Below, piece by piece: positions 20,106 to 31,432 of a stretch of DNA of 64,000 bases; position 1 is the stretch's first letter; the number at the start of each line of letters is the position of its first letter. The notes below the pieces were generated by a model. That model did not search any database. It was given only the letters and a program-made list of their open reading frames with translations, and was not told the origin of the DNA. Position numbers and translations under genes: made by a program. The DNA is from Isoetes taiwanensis (taxonomy: Eukaryota > Streptophyta > Lycopodiopsida > Isoetales > Isoetaceae): assembly GCA_021234155.1 (NCBI GenBank), contig JAJEKV010000015.1, positions 6,209,194 to 6,273,193 on the forward strand, in the 5' to 3' direction.

Positions 20106-21442
20106 TCTGCTAGCTGGTGGACATGCCACAGTGATGGCCGTTTCAGTTCTTGGAGATTTAAAAAAGGAGGTAATGAACTATTTGCCATTCTTTTTAATAA
20201 ATGTCCCTGTATATCCAAGTGTTATGTATTTAGAGTAGTTACTCAGAAAGTAGAGCTTTCTTTTTGAAGTTATCTCCATGTTTGTTTGTACTCTACTGTA
20301 TAATTAGAACAGCAAATGTATTTTGCCATATTTGACATACATACAATAGGAATTTGAAAGATGTATACCTAGACTTATTATTAGAGCTTACTTTGAGCTT
20401 TTCAAATAATACTTTTACTGGAGAAATGGATCTTGCATTTGGAAGTTATGCCCAATTATCTGCTAGCTGGTGAGCATGCCACATGATGAACATGGTCGTC
20501 TCAGTTCTTGGTGTTAAAAAGGAGGTAACGAACCATTTGCCAATTTATTTTAATTTATATCCATGTATATCCTATGTTATGTATTTAGAGTAGTTAGTTG
20601 GACAATAGAGCTTTCTTTTTTGTTACCTCCATGTTTGTACTCTGTTGTAGAACTAGAACAGCAAATGTATTTTGCCATATTTGACATATATACAATAGGA
20701 ATTTGAAAGATGTATACCTAGACTTATTTTTAGAGCTTCCCTTAAGCTTTTCAATGGATACTCTTGCTTGAGAAAATGGATCTTGCATTTGCAAGTTATG
20801 CTCAAATATATGCTCGGTGGTGGACATGCCATATCGTGAACATGGTCGTCTGAGTAGTTAGTTGGACAATAGAGCTTTCTTTTTTGTTACCTCCATGTTT
20901 GTACTCTGCTGTAGAACTAGAACAGCAAATGTATTTTGCCATATTTGACATATATACAATAGGAATTTGAAAGATGTATACCTAGACTTATTTTTAGAGC
21001 TTCCCTTAAGCTTTCCAATGGATATTCTTGCTTGAGAAAATGGATCTTGCATTTGCAAGTTATGCTCAAATATATGCTAGGTGGTGGACATGCCATATCG
21101 TGAACATGGTCGTCTCTGTTCTTGGAGATTTAAAAAAGGGGGGATATTTGCCATTCTTTTTAATGTATATCGTCGTGTTATGTATTCAGGGTGCTTATTT
21201 ATGCTTCGTCAAAATAAGCATTTATCAATAAATGATCTCAAGCTCAGAATAAATGATCTCAAGCTCAGATGTCTTTCTCCATTTGGTCAAGATGAGGAGG
21301 AAAGGGAGTTTAACTTGCCTGGTTCCATGGAGCTTCCCAGCTAGATGTCCATGTCTTCCATGTTTTAAATGCAAATTTATTCCAATAGTAATAGATAATA
21401 TTACTGCTTTGAGGATTGAGAAGCAATTTATGTTTTTTTGGT
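20106..21442 (+). repeat. Tandem ~350-bp repeat block, copy 2
   Basis: It begins TCTGCTAGCTGGTGGACATG like 3656 and ends with the same seven-T run plus GGT as 4714. One extra partial unit (around 20850-21110) makes it about 280 bases longer. The last part repeats CTCAAGCTCAGA twice near 21236-21270. Right of it the sequence is GGTAAGGGGTGC, perhaps the original continuation lost in copy 1 when Copia-1 sequence became joined. Confidence 0.85.
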
Positions 21443-22632
21443 AAGGGGTGCTTGCACATCATTGTCTTAATGCTGTTGTTGCTCGATGGAGCCCCATGGC
21501 CATTGGGCTGGTCTCTTGCAGGTTAGCTTGTGCATTTTGATAACTTGTGTAGAAGTCCTTTTGTTGTATTAGATTTGCTGCATCTACCACATGATTGTGG
21601 TGGTTGCTACATGACTGTGGTTACTGGAGCATGCAGACCCAAGCATGGGGCAATAATTGGAGGATATACAAACATGGTGAGTAGGAGTGGACTTTAAATT
21701 ATTTTGAGATCATGCAGCAGGAAGGCATTCAAACTGAATGTGGTGTTGTGGAGCTTAAATATTGTAGGTTGTGCTCACCATGGGTGCATGATCTAGCTAG
21801 GCTAACATTTTTTTCTATTGCAAAGCTCTAAGTTTGATAGTTGATGCTACACATAGGTGCATGTTTGGATGTATTCAAGAGAACAACTTGGGCTTAGACT
21901 GTTCACATCAAGGTCTCATCAAATCGCGTCTATGTGTCCTTATGCCCATGACTTTTGCTACATCAATCCCCACATGCAAGTGCTTTTTCTTAGCCTTGAG
22001 GTTTAGATTATAGGTATTATGAATCATTGTTTTTTATTCCTTTATAATTTTTTCATTGAAAAAATCATTTGAATGGCACAACATGGTGTCTACAGAATAA
22101 TGCTACATTTAATTTTCGATTATGTGAGCTTATGTTCGTGGAGATCATCTTTTGGAGCATGGAAAAGCATGGCTTTGTTCCCAAATAATTCCATATATTA
22201 GCGGAGTGGATGAATAACTATTTGCAATGCAATCTAGGATATTTTCTCTAATATAGTCTATAATATTTATATGAAAATAAATGTGTGCGCTAAAAGTTAG
22301 AACTATTTACATAGAATGCCTATGCATTGATTTCAGGGTAAATTATATAAGGACAGGAAAATAAAACCAAAGAGATGCAAGAATCTCCCTTTTGCAGCAT
22401 GTATATTGATGGCGTGGTAGATGCGGGTTAGTATGACATTGTTTTGATGCCCTAAGTCGCTTCCTTTTGTAAGTCGCTCTTATTAGTCTGATTCTGATCA
22501 TCAAGCATAGATCTTCTTCCCTCTGGTTCGATTTTGTGATCGGATTTGTTCTACCCGTTCTTTTCTTCTTCGCTTTTAGCATTCCGGAGTTGTCCCTTTT
22601 CTCTGCCACTTTTTGTTCCGTTGCCTTTATAG
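21443..22632. other. Non-coding stretch, no feature recognised
   Basis: AT-rich sequence without protein similarity or clear repeats in either strand. Confidence 0.5.
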
Positions 22633-22665
22633 CATTTGACGGGATTTTAATTTAAATGTGTTGGA
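22633..22665 (+). repeat. Fragment of the E-family post-head sequence
   Basis: GGGATTTTAATTTAAATGTG followed by TTGGA is the same as in the E elements at about 39753 and 41292. It abuts the first unit of the tRNA-like array. Confidence 0.6.
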
Positions 22666-24430
22666 CCAAGTGCACATTTATTTTGGCATTACTAGGCCTA
22701 TACCAACTCACCACACATCCGTTGGGCAAAACTTTAGCCATACATGCACACTTTGTAGGCAGGATATCTCCCGCCTTAGGAAGTCACGGAAATTTTTGTA
22801 TTTTTGTATTTTTGGTCCAGCTAGATATCTCCCGCCTTAGGAAGTCACGGAAATTTTTGTATTTTTGTATTTTTGGTCCAGCTAGACTAGTCTTGTCACT
22901 AGAATATCATCTTGTACAGACTAGCTAGAAATATCCTACTGCCGGTCAAGGCAACAAAGTGGAAGACACGTATAGGCACAAGTTCCAAGGGGGGTTCACA
23001 TAGTTATAGCCGTACAATTCATGTGAGTGACCCAAAAGGGTTTATTTTGGACTTGAACCATACATGACACCCAGGGGGCTTTTTTAGGTGATTACGGTTC
23101 AATATGTGGCTGAAATGGGGGTTTTGGAAGATTTCTATAGTATACAAGGGGTTTTGACCCTTGCACGCAATAACCAACCCCTATATAATAGGTAAACAGG
23201 ACAAGTTCTACGCCGGGGATCATGGTAGGTATTAACCAACTCCCAAATATAAACATACACTGGCCAGGTTTGAACCCCCGACCAAGTGCACATTTATTTT
23301 GGCATTACTAGGCCTATACCGACTCACCACACATCCGTTGGGCAAAACTTTAGCCATACATGCACACTTTGTAGGCAGGATATCTCCCGCCTTAGGAAGT
23401 CACAGAAATTTTTGTATTTTTGTATTTTTGGTCCAGCTAGACTAGTCTTGTCACTAGAATATCATCTATCATCTTGTACAGACTAGCTAGAAATATCCTA
23501 CTGCCGGTCAAGGCAACCAAAGTGGAGGACACGTATAGGCACAAGTTCTACCACGTCGGGGATCATGGCCGTATAACCCCAGTAACCAACTCCCAAATAT
23601 AAACATACACTGGCCAGGTTTGAACCCCCGACCAAGTGCACATTTATTTTGGCATTACTAGGCCTATACCAACTCACCACACATCCGTTGGACAAAACTT
23701 TAGCCATACATGCACACTTTGTAGGCGGGGATATCTCCGCCTTAGGAAGTCATGAGAAATTTTTGTATTTTTGGTCCGGCTAGACTAGTCTTGTCACTAG
23801 AATATCATCTTGTGCTGGACTAGCTAGAAATATCCTCTGCACGGTCAAGGCAACCAAAGTGGAGGACATGTATAAGCACAAGTTCTACCACGTCGGGGAT
23901 CATGGCCGTATAACCCCAGTAACCAACTCCCAAATATAAACATACACTGGCCAGGTTTGAACCCCGACCAAGTGCACATTTATTTTGGCATTACTAGGCC
24001 TATACCAACTCACCACACATCCGTTGGACAAAACTTTAGCCATACATGTACACTTTGTAGGCAGGATATCTCCCGCCTTAGGAAGTCACGGAAATTTTTG
24101 TATTTTTGTATTTTTGGTCCAGCTAGACTAGTCTTGTCACTAGAATATCATCTTGTATAGACTAGCTAGAAATATCCTACTGCCGGTCAAGGCAACCAAA
24201 GTGGAGGACACGTATAGGCACAAGTTCTACCACGTCGGGGATCATGGCCGTATAACCCCAGTAACCAACTCCCAAATATAAACATACACTGGCCAGGTTT
24301 GAACCCCCAACCAAGTGCACATTTATTTTGGCATTATTAGGCCTATACCAACTCACCACACATCCGTTGGGCAAAACTTTAGCCATACATGCACACTTTA
24401 TAGGCAGGATATCTCCCGCCTTAGGAAGTC
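22666..24430 (-). repeat. Tandem array 1: ~345-bp units with Pol III-like boxes
   Basis: Five starts of CCAAGTGCACATTTATTTTG occur at about 22668, 23282, 23632, 23969 and 24313. The last four are 337-350 bases apart; the first unit is longer and partly different. On the minus strand each unit has TGGTGAGTTGG (A box; rc at 23319-23329 with one change) and GGTTCAAACCT (B box; rc at 23266-23276), about 43 bases apart. Both match the type-2 Pol III promoter. No unit can fold as a complete tRNA. A tRNA-derived SINE that became tandem is the simplest view. The array ends inside a unit where Gypsy-2 sequence starts. Confidence 0.7.
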
Positions 24431-26270
24431 CAGAGGAACTCCTCAGCCAAACCGCGGCTCGATTGGAATGTCATCAGCGTCGGGACGTTGCTCATGAAAT
24501 GTATGATCCTGACTATGACATTGAAGGAGGCCGTGTCCGCTCACGTGCTCAGTAGGCACCACCTATCCCTCGTGTTAGTTCTAGGCCGAGGTCTCACCTA
24601 CCTATAAACACTGTTCTCAACCACAGTTGCCATATCATACCCCAGTGCATCCCACTCCTCATCATTTTCAAACTCCAGACAACACTTACATTCACATTCC
24701 TTCTGGCCATACTCCTTTACCTTCACAGCCATCTTCCCTCAGCATGGTATGCGCTATCCTCAAGTCTCTTTTGGCCCTCCTCATGTTCATGAATTCCAGT
24801 CTTCACCCTCCTTCTGTTCCAATTTACAACATTACCGATCTCAAACTAAATGAGGATGGCACCCATGGCACCTTGCCCGCTGATGCCCCTCTCTCCGGAA
24901 CTCCTGGTTTCACGGTTCCCATGCCACCACCTTGTTCTTAGTCTATGGCTGTGCCTCAAGGATGTGTTCCTACTTATGCTCCACCACTCTATACACAAAT
25001 GCATGTCCCATCACCTGTTCACAATCTCAAGCTCACATATCCGATCTTTGAAAATACCAAAGGAAAGCCCCTTGATATGGCACTATGGATGATGATCAAC
25101 AACTCCTGAAGCGGCTTAACGATCTCCAACAACAACCTACGGAATCTGCCTGTGACTTTACGGATCCTCTCCATATTCTTGTGAGTAAGCTTAAAGAGTA
25201 TCCCATGCAGAGCCAAATTTTGGTTTGGTTTTTGCAAGGTCTTCCTCCTGCTATTCGTCTTATGACCGAGTATTTGCGCCCCAAGACATTGGATCAAGCC
25301 ATTGAATTGGTTAACCATTCCATCAATGTGTCTTCCCGTGGCGTTCCCCTCACGGAGCTTCCCTCCTCCCGTCATGGTTTCTCAAAATACTGTACAACCT
25401 CCTCAGTCTGCTCCTCTTCAACGCAGTCAAATTAGGTGTCATATCTACAAGTATCAAGGCCACCTCGCCAACGAATGTAATTCTACCAATGGTCCTCCTC
25501 ACTGCAAGCGCTGCAATATGTGTAATCACTCTACTGAAGAATGTACTCGTGCTCATCCTACACCCTTCAGGCAAAAAATGGTCTTTCAGGTTCAAACCAC
25601 GCCTCAACAATATCCACAACATCAGCAATATCAGCAACAACAATATCAATAATCTCAGCAACCTCAGCAATCTAGGGGTTAACCTTCACGCACCCCCTTT
25701 GATCCTTCCAAAGCTCAGTGCTATCATTGTCAAGAATGGGGTCACACCACCACGGCATGCCCTCAACTTCCTCAGGTCCAGATTCAGCTCCCGGGCACCA
25801 GTCAAACTGCTTCGATTCGTCTCACTGCTTATCAATTGTGGGTCGCCAATGGAAAACAGGGCCCTCGACCGGTTTAAAAGAAACCACCTCGGCCACCTCA
25901 ACAATAGCGACCTCAACAAGCAGCTCCCTCCACAGCTCTAGATCAACAGGCTCAAGAAGAAATATATCAAGCCCTTAATCCTCTAGTTCAACAATCAAAT
26001 TGGGTTGGTCTGGTCTTACGCCAAACCCGGGGCTCATGCCCCTTGACGATCATTCCCCACAATACACAACCTGTGTTTGCCGTGGACACTATTCCTCATG
26101 AGGCACACAAGGCGGTCCATTTTGCCCCTGATCTTGACAAGCTTATGCTTCATGTAATGCCTAAAGTGCGCCAGAGTATTCTCAAACTTATGCAGGCTGC
26201 TGAAGGACGCACGCTTGCTAATGTTCATGCCACCACGCGCGCACAACACCGTTAGGAAGTGCCTTCGACA
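24431..26270 (+). pseudogene. Gypsy-2: gag region, decayed
   Basis: Truncated at its left end against array 1. Broken frames show the capsid signature (PMQSQILVWFLQGLPPAIRL), zinc knuckles (CKRCNMCNHSTEEC, and CYHCQEWGHTTTACP in another frame) and Gln/Pro-rich spacers. Stops and frameshifts are frequent. The nucleocapsid would bind element RNA, but this copy cannot make a continuous gag. Confidence 0.75.
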
Positions 26271-26439
26271 TAAAAAAAAACCCACACACTCAACATTATC
26301 CGAACATAACTGCTGAAGTTGAACTCCTCAAGGAAGTCTCTACGTCAATTTCTCAGGCTCCTGCACCGTTGGATCTTTACTGATTCTTTTTCTCATGTTC
26401 CTTTGGAACTCTGGAAGAGGAGCTTGCAAACATTAAAAT

Positions 26440-27213
26440 TCCACTCGGTCTTGCTACCATTCTCAAGCTGTGTCCTGCACTCAAGAAACAGTTGCCCCTA
26501 CCCACCATTCTGGTCGGAGCAGTAGCCACTTCTATTCCCACGGTACACGCTACTGTTGGAAATCAACATATCAATAATGTGCAGATTGATGGCAGTAGCA
26601 TTGTCAAACTCATCACGGACAAACTTCGGAGACAACTGGGCATCACTCAACTTTATCGTGCCCCTCATGACATTAAGCTCGCCAATGGCCACGTCACGCG
26701 CCCTCAAGGCGTCACTCCTCTTCTCCATATCAGTATTGGTGATCTCAAATTCCCCTTGGAATTTGGCGTTTGGAAAGCTGATGAAGGTCCGGGTGATTAT
26801 GAAATGCTGGTTGGACGATCTTTTCTCCGCCAAGCTAAAAGCATTTATTACTGGGCTACTAATCAACTCGTCATTACGGACGACACTTCTGAGTATGTTG
26901 ATTCTTGGGGCGATATGAGTCTTGATCAAGACCACGCTGTGGCCACCTTGCTGGATCCTTATCTTGCACCTTGCAATCAGATCCAGCGTGTCGACATTTT
27001 CCCTGAAGAAGCCACTTCTCAAGATATTCTTGATGTCGCTGCCATCATGAAGCAATCATTAATCGACGACTCTCAGCAACCTCTTTTTTTCACTACTCAG
27101 AGCGTTGAACCTCCAGTGGTATTTCAACCTCCTGCTCATAGCATCACGGACACAGAAGTCATCCCGCATATTCAAACTCCGGAAGTTGAAGTCATTGATC
27201 TAGGAGACAACTA
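26440..27213 (+). pseudogene. Gypsy-2: protease region
   Basis: A 240-codon open frame carries VQIDGSSIVKLITDKLR, with the active-site triplet written DGS rather than the common D(S/T)G. It continues with PLLHISIGDLKFPLEFGVWK and YEMLVGRSFLRQAKS. Both are typical of the protease part of non-chromoviral plant Gypsy (Athila/Tat) polyproteins. The frame ends in an acidic tail and a TAA before RT. Confidence 0.7.
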
Positions 27214-28500
27214 ACCCATCCGATTGGCTGCTAGTTTCCCTAAAACTTATAAAGCTCGTGCTCTGAGCCTCTTCAAGAAGTTCAAACATATCCTTGCGTG
27301 GAGCTACAAAGATTTAAGAGGTATCAAAAAAGAGTTGGGGGAACTCACCAATTCCACCAAACCAGATGCACGCCCAATCTAGCAACGACAGTACAGGCTC
27401 AACCCCAATTATCGTGACCGTGTAAAAGCAGAAATAGATAAGCTGCTGGCTGCTGGCTTGATTTACGAGGTCAAACATTCCGAGTGGGTGAGCCCAATTG
27501 TAATTGCTCTCAAGTATAATGGTAAAATACGTATTTGCGTGGATTATCGAAAAGTTAATCAATGATCATTTTCTGCTATCATTCATAGATCAAGTTCTTG
27601 AAGAAGTAGCAGGCCATGAGATGTACTTCTTTATGGATGGCTTCTCGGGCTACAATCAAACCTCGATCAAGGATGAGGATCAATTGAAAACTACATTCAC
27701 CACGCCATGGGGCACTTTTTCCTACAAAGTGGTGCCTTTTGGATTATCCAACTTTCCCTCTACTTTTCAGCGCATTATGCTCTCTGTTTTTCACGATTAC
27801 ATGAAAGATAATGCCTTTCTGCAAGTTTTTTAAGACGATTTTTCTGTTTATAGCTCCGTGGATGACCATCTCGACAAATTGGAGCTCATTTTTCAAAAAT
27901 GTGATGAATCTGGTATCAGTTTAAATCCAGAAAAGTTCACTTTTTTTGTCACTTCAGGTGCCCTTCTTGGCCACATGGTGAGCAAAGATGGCATCACTAT
28001 GGACCCTGCAAAAATCAGTTGTGTGCTCAAAGCTCAAGCACCTTCCAACATCAAGGAGACACGCTCATTCTTGGGCAAGGTAAATTATTATGCCACCTTC
28101 ATTTCAGGGCTCACTGCCATTGCGGATCCCATTCATAAACTCACAGGTGATGAATCCTCTTGGGCTTGGAATGCCCAGGTGGATGCAGCGTTTCAGAATT
28201 TGAAGGTTCTGGTCACTCAAGCTCCTTCTTGTTCACCTCAATGGGACAAATCTTTTCATGTTCATGTCGATGTCTCTGCCTTTGCCATAGGTGTTGTTCT
28301 TTCTCAAGAATACGATTCTCACACTGACAAGCCTATTTGCTATGCCAGCAGAAGACTTAATCCCGCTGGGAAGAATTATTCTACCACGGAATGTGAAGCG
28401 CTTGGACTCATCTTCTGTGTTCAAAGGTTCTGTCCTTATTTGTTGGGTAGTAAAATCAAGTTTTTGTTGACCATCAAGCCCTCCTTTATCTGATCAACAA
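27214..28500 (+). pseudogene. Gypsy-2: reverse transcriptase and RNase H, broken
   Basis: RT starts with RLNPNYRDRVKAEIDKLLAA and SEWVSPIV, IRICVDYRKVN, interrupted by a stop and frameshift at 27560. It goes on with MDGFSGYNQTSIKDEDQLKT, FSYKVVPFGLSN and the catalytic box, where a stop replaces the residue before DDFSVYSS (27833). Connection and RNase H follow: GHMVSKDGITMDPAKI, SFLGKVNYY, FHVHVDVSAFAIGVVLSQ and YASRRLNPAGKNYSTTECEA. DDFSVYSS rather than LDDIL(V/I)YS supports an Athila/Tat-like lineage, distinct from Gypsy-1. Confidence 0.85.
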
Positions 28501-29035
28501 AACCACGCCCACGGGATGCATTGCCCATTGGGTACTACTCCTTCAGGAGTTTGCTCCCTTTGAAATCATTCATAAGGCTGGTAAGTCACATGTCATGCCT
28601 GATTACCTTTCATGCATTCAAATGGATGACCCAACCACGGGTGTTTTCGGATGCTTTTCCTACTGCACAACTCTTCTTGGTCACGGCCACGCCCCATTGG
28701 TTTCACGACCATCAGCAATATCTGCTCTCTGGTGCATTACCGTAAGAAGACCCCACGCTCTCTCCTGAGAAGCTCCGGTCACGTCGTCAACAGTTTCTTT
28801 GTAAAGTCCGTGACTATACCATGGTCGCGGGACATCTCTATAAGTGTGGGAAGGACATGGTTTTGCGTCGATGTGTTCTTCCTCATGAAGTCCCAGAGAT
28901 TGTTCGCCAAGCCACGAAGGTCTTAGTGGAGGACATTTTAGTGGTGATACCACGACATGCAAAATTCTTCTAGTTGGTTATTTCTAGCCCACGCTCTTCA
29001 AGGACGCCCATACTCATGCACGCAACTGTGATGTC
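28501..29035 (+). pseudogene. Gypsy-2: end of RNase H and integrase zinc finger, truncated
   Basis: Across three frames one reads EFAPFEIIHKAGKSHVMPDY (end of RNase H) and then VRDYTMVAGHLYKCGKD with VLPHEVPEIVRQA, the usual sequence ahead of the H2C2 finger. The finger itself ends at HARNCDVY, where CxxC is expected. No integrase core, 3' LTR or polypurine tract follows. Confidence 0.75.
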
Positions 29036-29826
29036 TATAATACCCCTTAAACTATATGATAGAATCCTCATGTCCAAGGGATAGAAAGAAGGGAAAGCTC
29101 GAAGATTAGGACTGGCGTCAGGTATTTCTCTTAGATCTGTATCTAGTATTGGCAGTTCGGTTTCCAACAACTCTAGAAACAACTTTAATTTTACTTGATT
29201 TAGGCTTGGATCTGTGCTTCCCAGAGTTTTTATGTGTTTCTAAATTGGGGGGAAATCAAGGCAGATATCTTTCTATATTTGATTTGCCCTACTATTTAGA
29301 TTTTCCTTATCAGGCTCATTAAGCAGTGTTATGAGAACATAACCAGAATTTAGAGGAACAACAATCATGACCATTATTATTATTAGAATTCGCTAAATTA
29401 GATAAAATGTTAAGATCTTGCCTGGATTGAAGGGAGGTGTCCTTGAGATCGAGTTCCCACTATTTAGATTCTGGTAAATGTGGCCATTTCCATCTTGTAG
29501 CTATATTATGTCTTGTTGCGCATCTTTATTATGCAACTGCACTCCATTGTTTTCCAAATCATTAATAGTCCCCTCCAAGGTTAGAGGGACAACATCCTTA
29601 TTCTGATCTAATTGAGTTGAATATCTGCAATTTTGCACTGCCAGGCAACCTTTTCTCTGTTTCTTTATCTGATCCTGAATCTCCATCCACAAGATGCACA
29701 CTTAATTCTGGCATGTCCATGTTTTGCATATTGAGACCATATTTTTCTAGCAAAATGAGGCTCTTTTTAGGAGCTAATTCTGCCATTTATTCTGGGAAGG
29801 GACTCGCAAAGGACACAAAACTGGCC
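29036..29826. other. Unassigned segment between Gypsy-2 and LINE-E
   Basis: No recognised domain. On the minus strand a 62-codon frame (29598-29786) begins MAELAPKKSLILLEKYGLNM and is acidic and Ser-rich, as some LINE ORF1 C-termini are; I cannot match it. A (TTA)n-like run is near 29373. Confidence 0.4.
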
Positions 29827-30837
29827 TTGCTAACTCTGTCCTCTCTAGTTCCCATATTTATTTCTCTTCAGCTGTTTTGGCCCCTAAATGTATTTATCAG
29901 CAGATTGTGAGAATTGTTAGGAATTATATTTGGGGTAAAAACCACATGGTCAATTAAAGTTATGTTACTCAAAGAAAAGATAAAGGGGGCTAGGTTGCAA
30001 GAATTTACTTCTTCAGGGTTATGCATTAGCAGGCAAATATGTTTGGAAATCATTGTATAATCATGGCAGTCCTGCTACTTTATTCATCAATTATTGGCTT
30101 CAAAACAACAAGTTCAAAGGGCATCCTTCTGTTAATCATCATTTGCCTCACTCTGCCTATTCTAGCCTGGAACAAAGTCTCAAAAGCTTACTCTCATGAT
30201 CAAACTCAAAATTCCTGTCACAATAGCAGCATTTTCTGGAATCCCAACTTAGCTGCTCAAGATTCAAAGCCTTTAGCATTGAAACATCCCAGAATTTATA
30301 GAAAATGGATGGAAAAGGATATTTTATCCTTAGGTGATTTATGGCATGATAACAGATGGATATCTTAGACTAGACTCAAATCTAAAATTGGGGGCACAAC
30401 CTCTGATAGAATTCTTTTTGATCATATAATGAGGACTGTGAGAGCTATAAATCTTGACTCAAATTTAATGTGCAATATTCCATGGTCTTGCAGAGATAAA
30501 AAAAAAAACTTATAAAGGCTCCAATATTTATGCTTAACTTACTCGGGATTCTCATCAGTCTAAAGCTAGTAGATAATGGCATATAAACTCTGATCTTGAG
30601 TCTGCCCTTTTTAAAAATATTTGGAAATCTTATTGCCCACCAGAAGCTGCCTTTTTCACTTGGCTACTTGCTAACAAAAGCATTCCATGCCTGGATCTTC
30701 TTCACAGGATTTACTCTAGCTCTGACCAAATTATTTCTCAGCTATGTCCACTTGACTGCAACACTAGTGAAAGTGTCCAGCATATTTTTACATGTCCAAA
30801 AATTAATGGCTTATGGGATTGGATCCTTAACACTAGA
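29827..30837 (+). pseudogene. LINE-E: L1-type ORF2 C-terminal fragment
   Basis: Broken frames match the end of LINE-A ORF2: LSSSHIYFSSAVLAPKCIYQ, IVRIVRNYIWG, LALKHPRIYRKWM, LGDLWHDNRW and CNTSESVQHIFTCPKINGLW (the RT zinc-binding domain). Several stops are present. The copy is cut at 30837, where Copia-2 begins. Endonuclease and RT domains are absent. Confidence 0.8.
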
Positions 30838-31410
30838 TGTTGGGATTTGACATTGGTTATCATATATGATTAGGGATCACCTGCAGATGAGCTCAACTGA
30901 AGATCACAGACATGATACTATTAGGTTGAAGACTTCCTAAGATTTCCTAATAGTTCCCAAGTTGTTTAAAGGTATAGAAAATATGACATATTCCTAGTTT
31001 ACATTTTTAATTTTGTTCAATGGTTCGCCGAGCTGTTTATTACCCTTATGCATGTGGGATATATCCCTGGAAATTGCTAAAGAAAAGCGACCGATCCGGC
31101 ACCGAAATCCGTGATCCACTGCTAACCGTTAGGTATAGCAGTATATATATGAGGAAGGAAGCTGAATGAATGTTCGAGCCGGAAGCAGATTGATCTGGAG
31201 AGCAGACAATCCGAAAGCCTTTTCGGTCGAAGGGGACTTGTCATTTTTCGTGCTTATAACCATTGAAATTTTTAAATTCGTGTTGGCTAAGGTTTATAGT
31301 GGCATATTGAATTTATAAGCCTTGAGTTCATAATTGGATATTAAGTTGGTTTTCTATTGCAAAGGCATTAGATCATTGGTTTTGATCACAAGGTGCATTG
31401 AATACTAACA
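30838..31410 (+). repeat. Copia-2 5' LTR
   Basis: Contains TATATATATGAGGAAGG (about 31143-31160) as a likely TATA region, and ends ATACTAACA two bases before the primer site. Confidence 0.93.
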
Positions 31411-31412
31411 AT

Positions 31413-31424
31413 TGGTATCAGAGC
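31413..31424 (+). other. Copia-2 primer binding site
   Basis: TGGTATCAGAGC is complementary to the 3' end of plant initiator-methionine tRNA and lies two bases after the 5' LTR. Confidence 0.93.
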
Positions 31425-31432
31425 AGGAAAAA

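Noticed and set aside
22666-24430. True tRNA genes on the minus strand
   Set aside because: A and B boxes are present but no acceptor stem or anticodon arm can be formed at the right distances; units are tandem.
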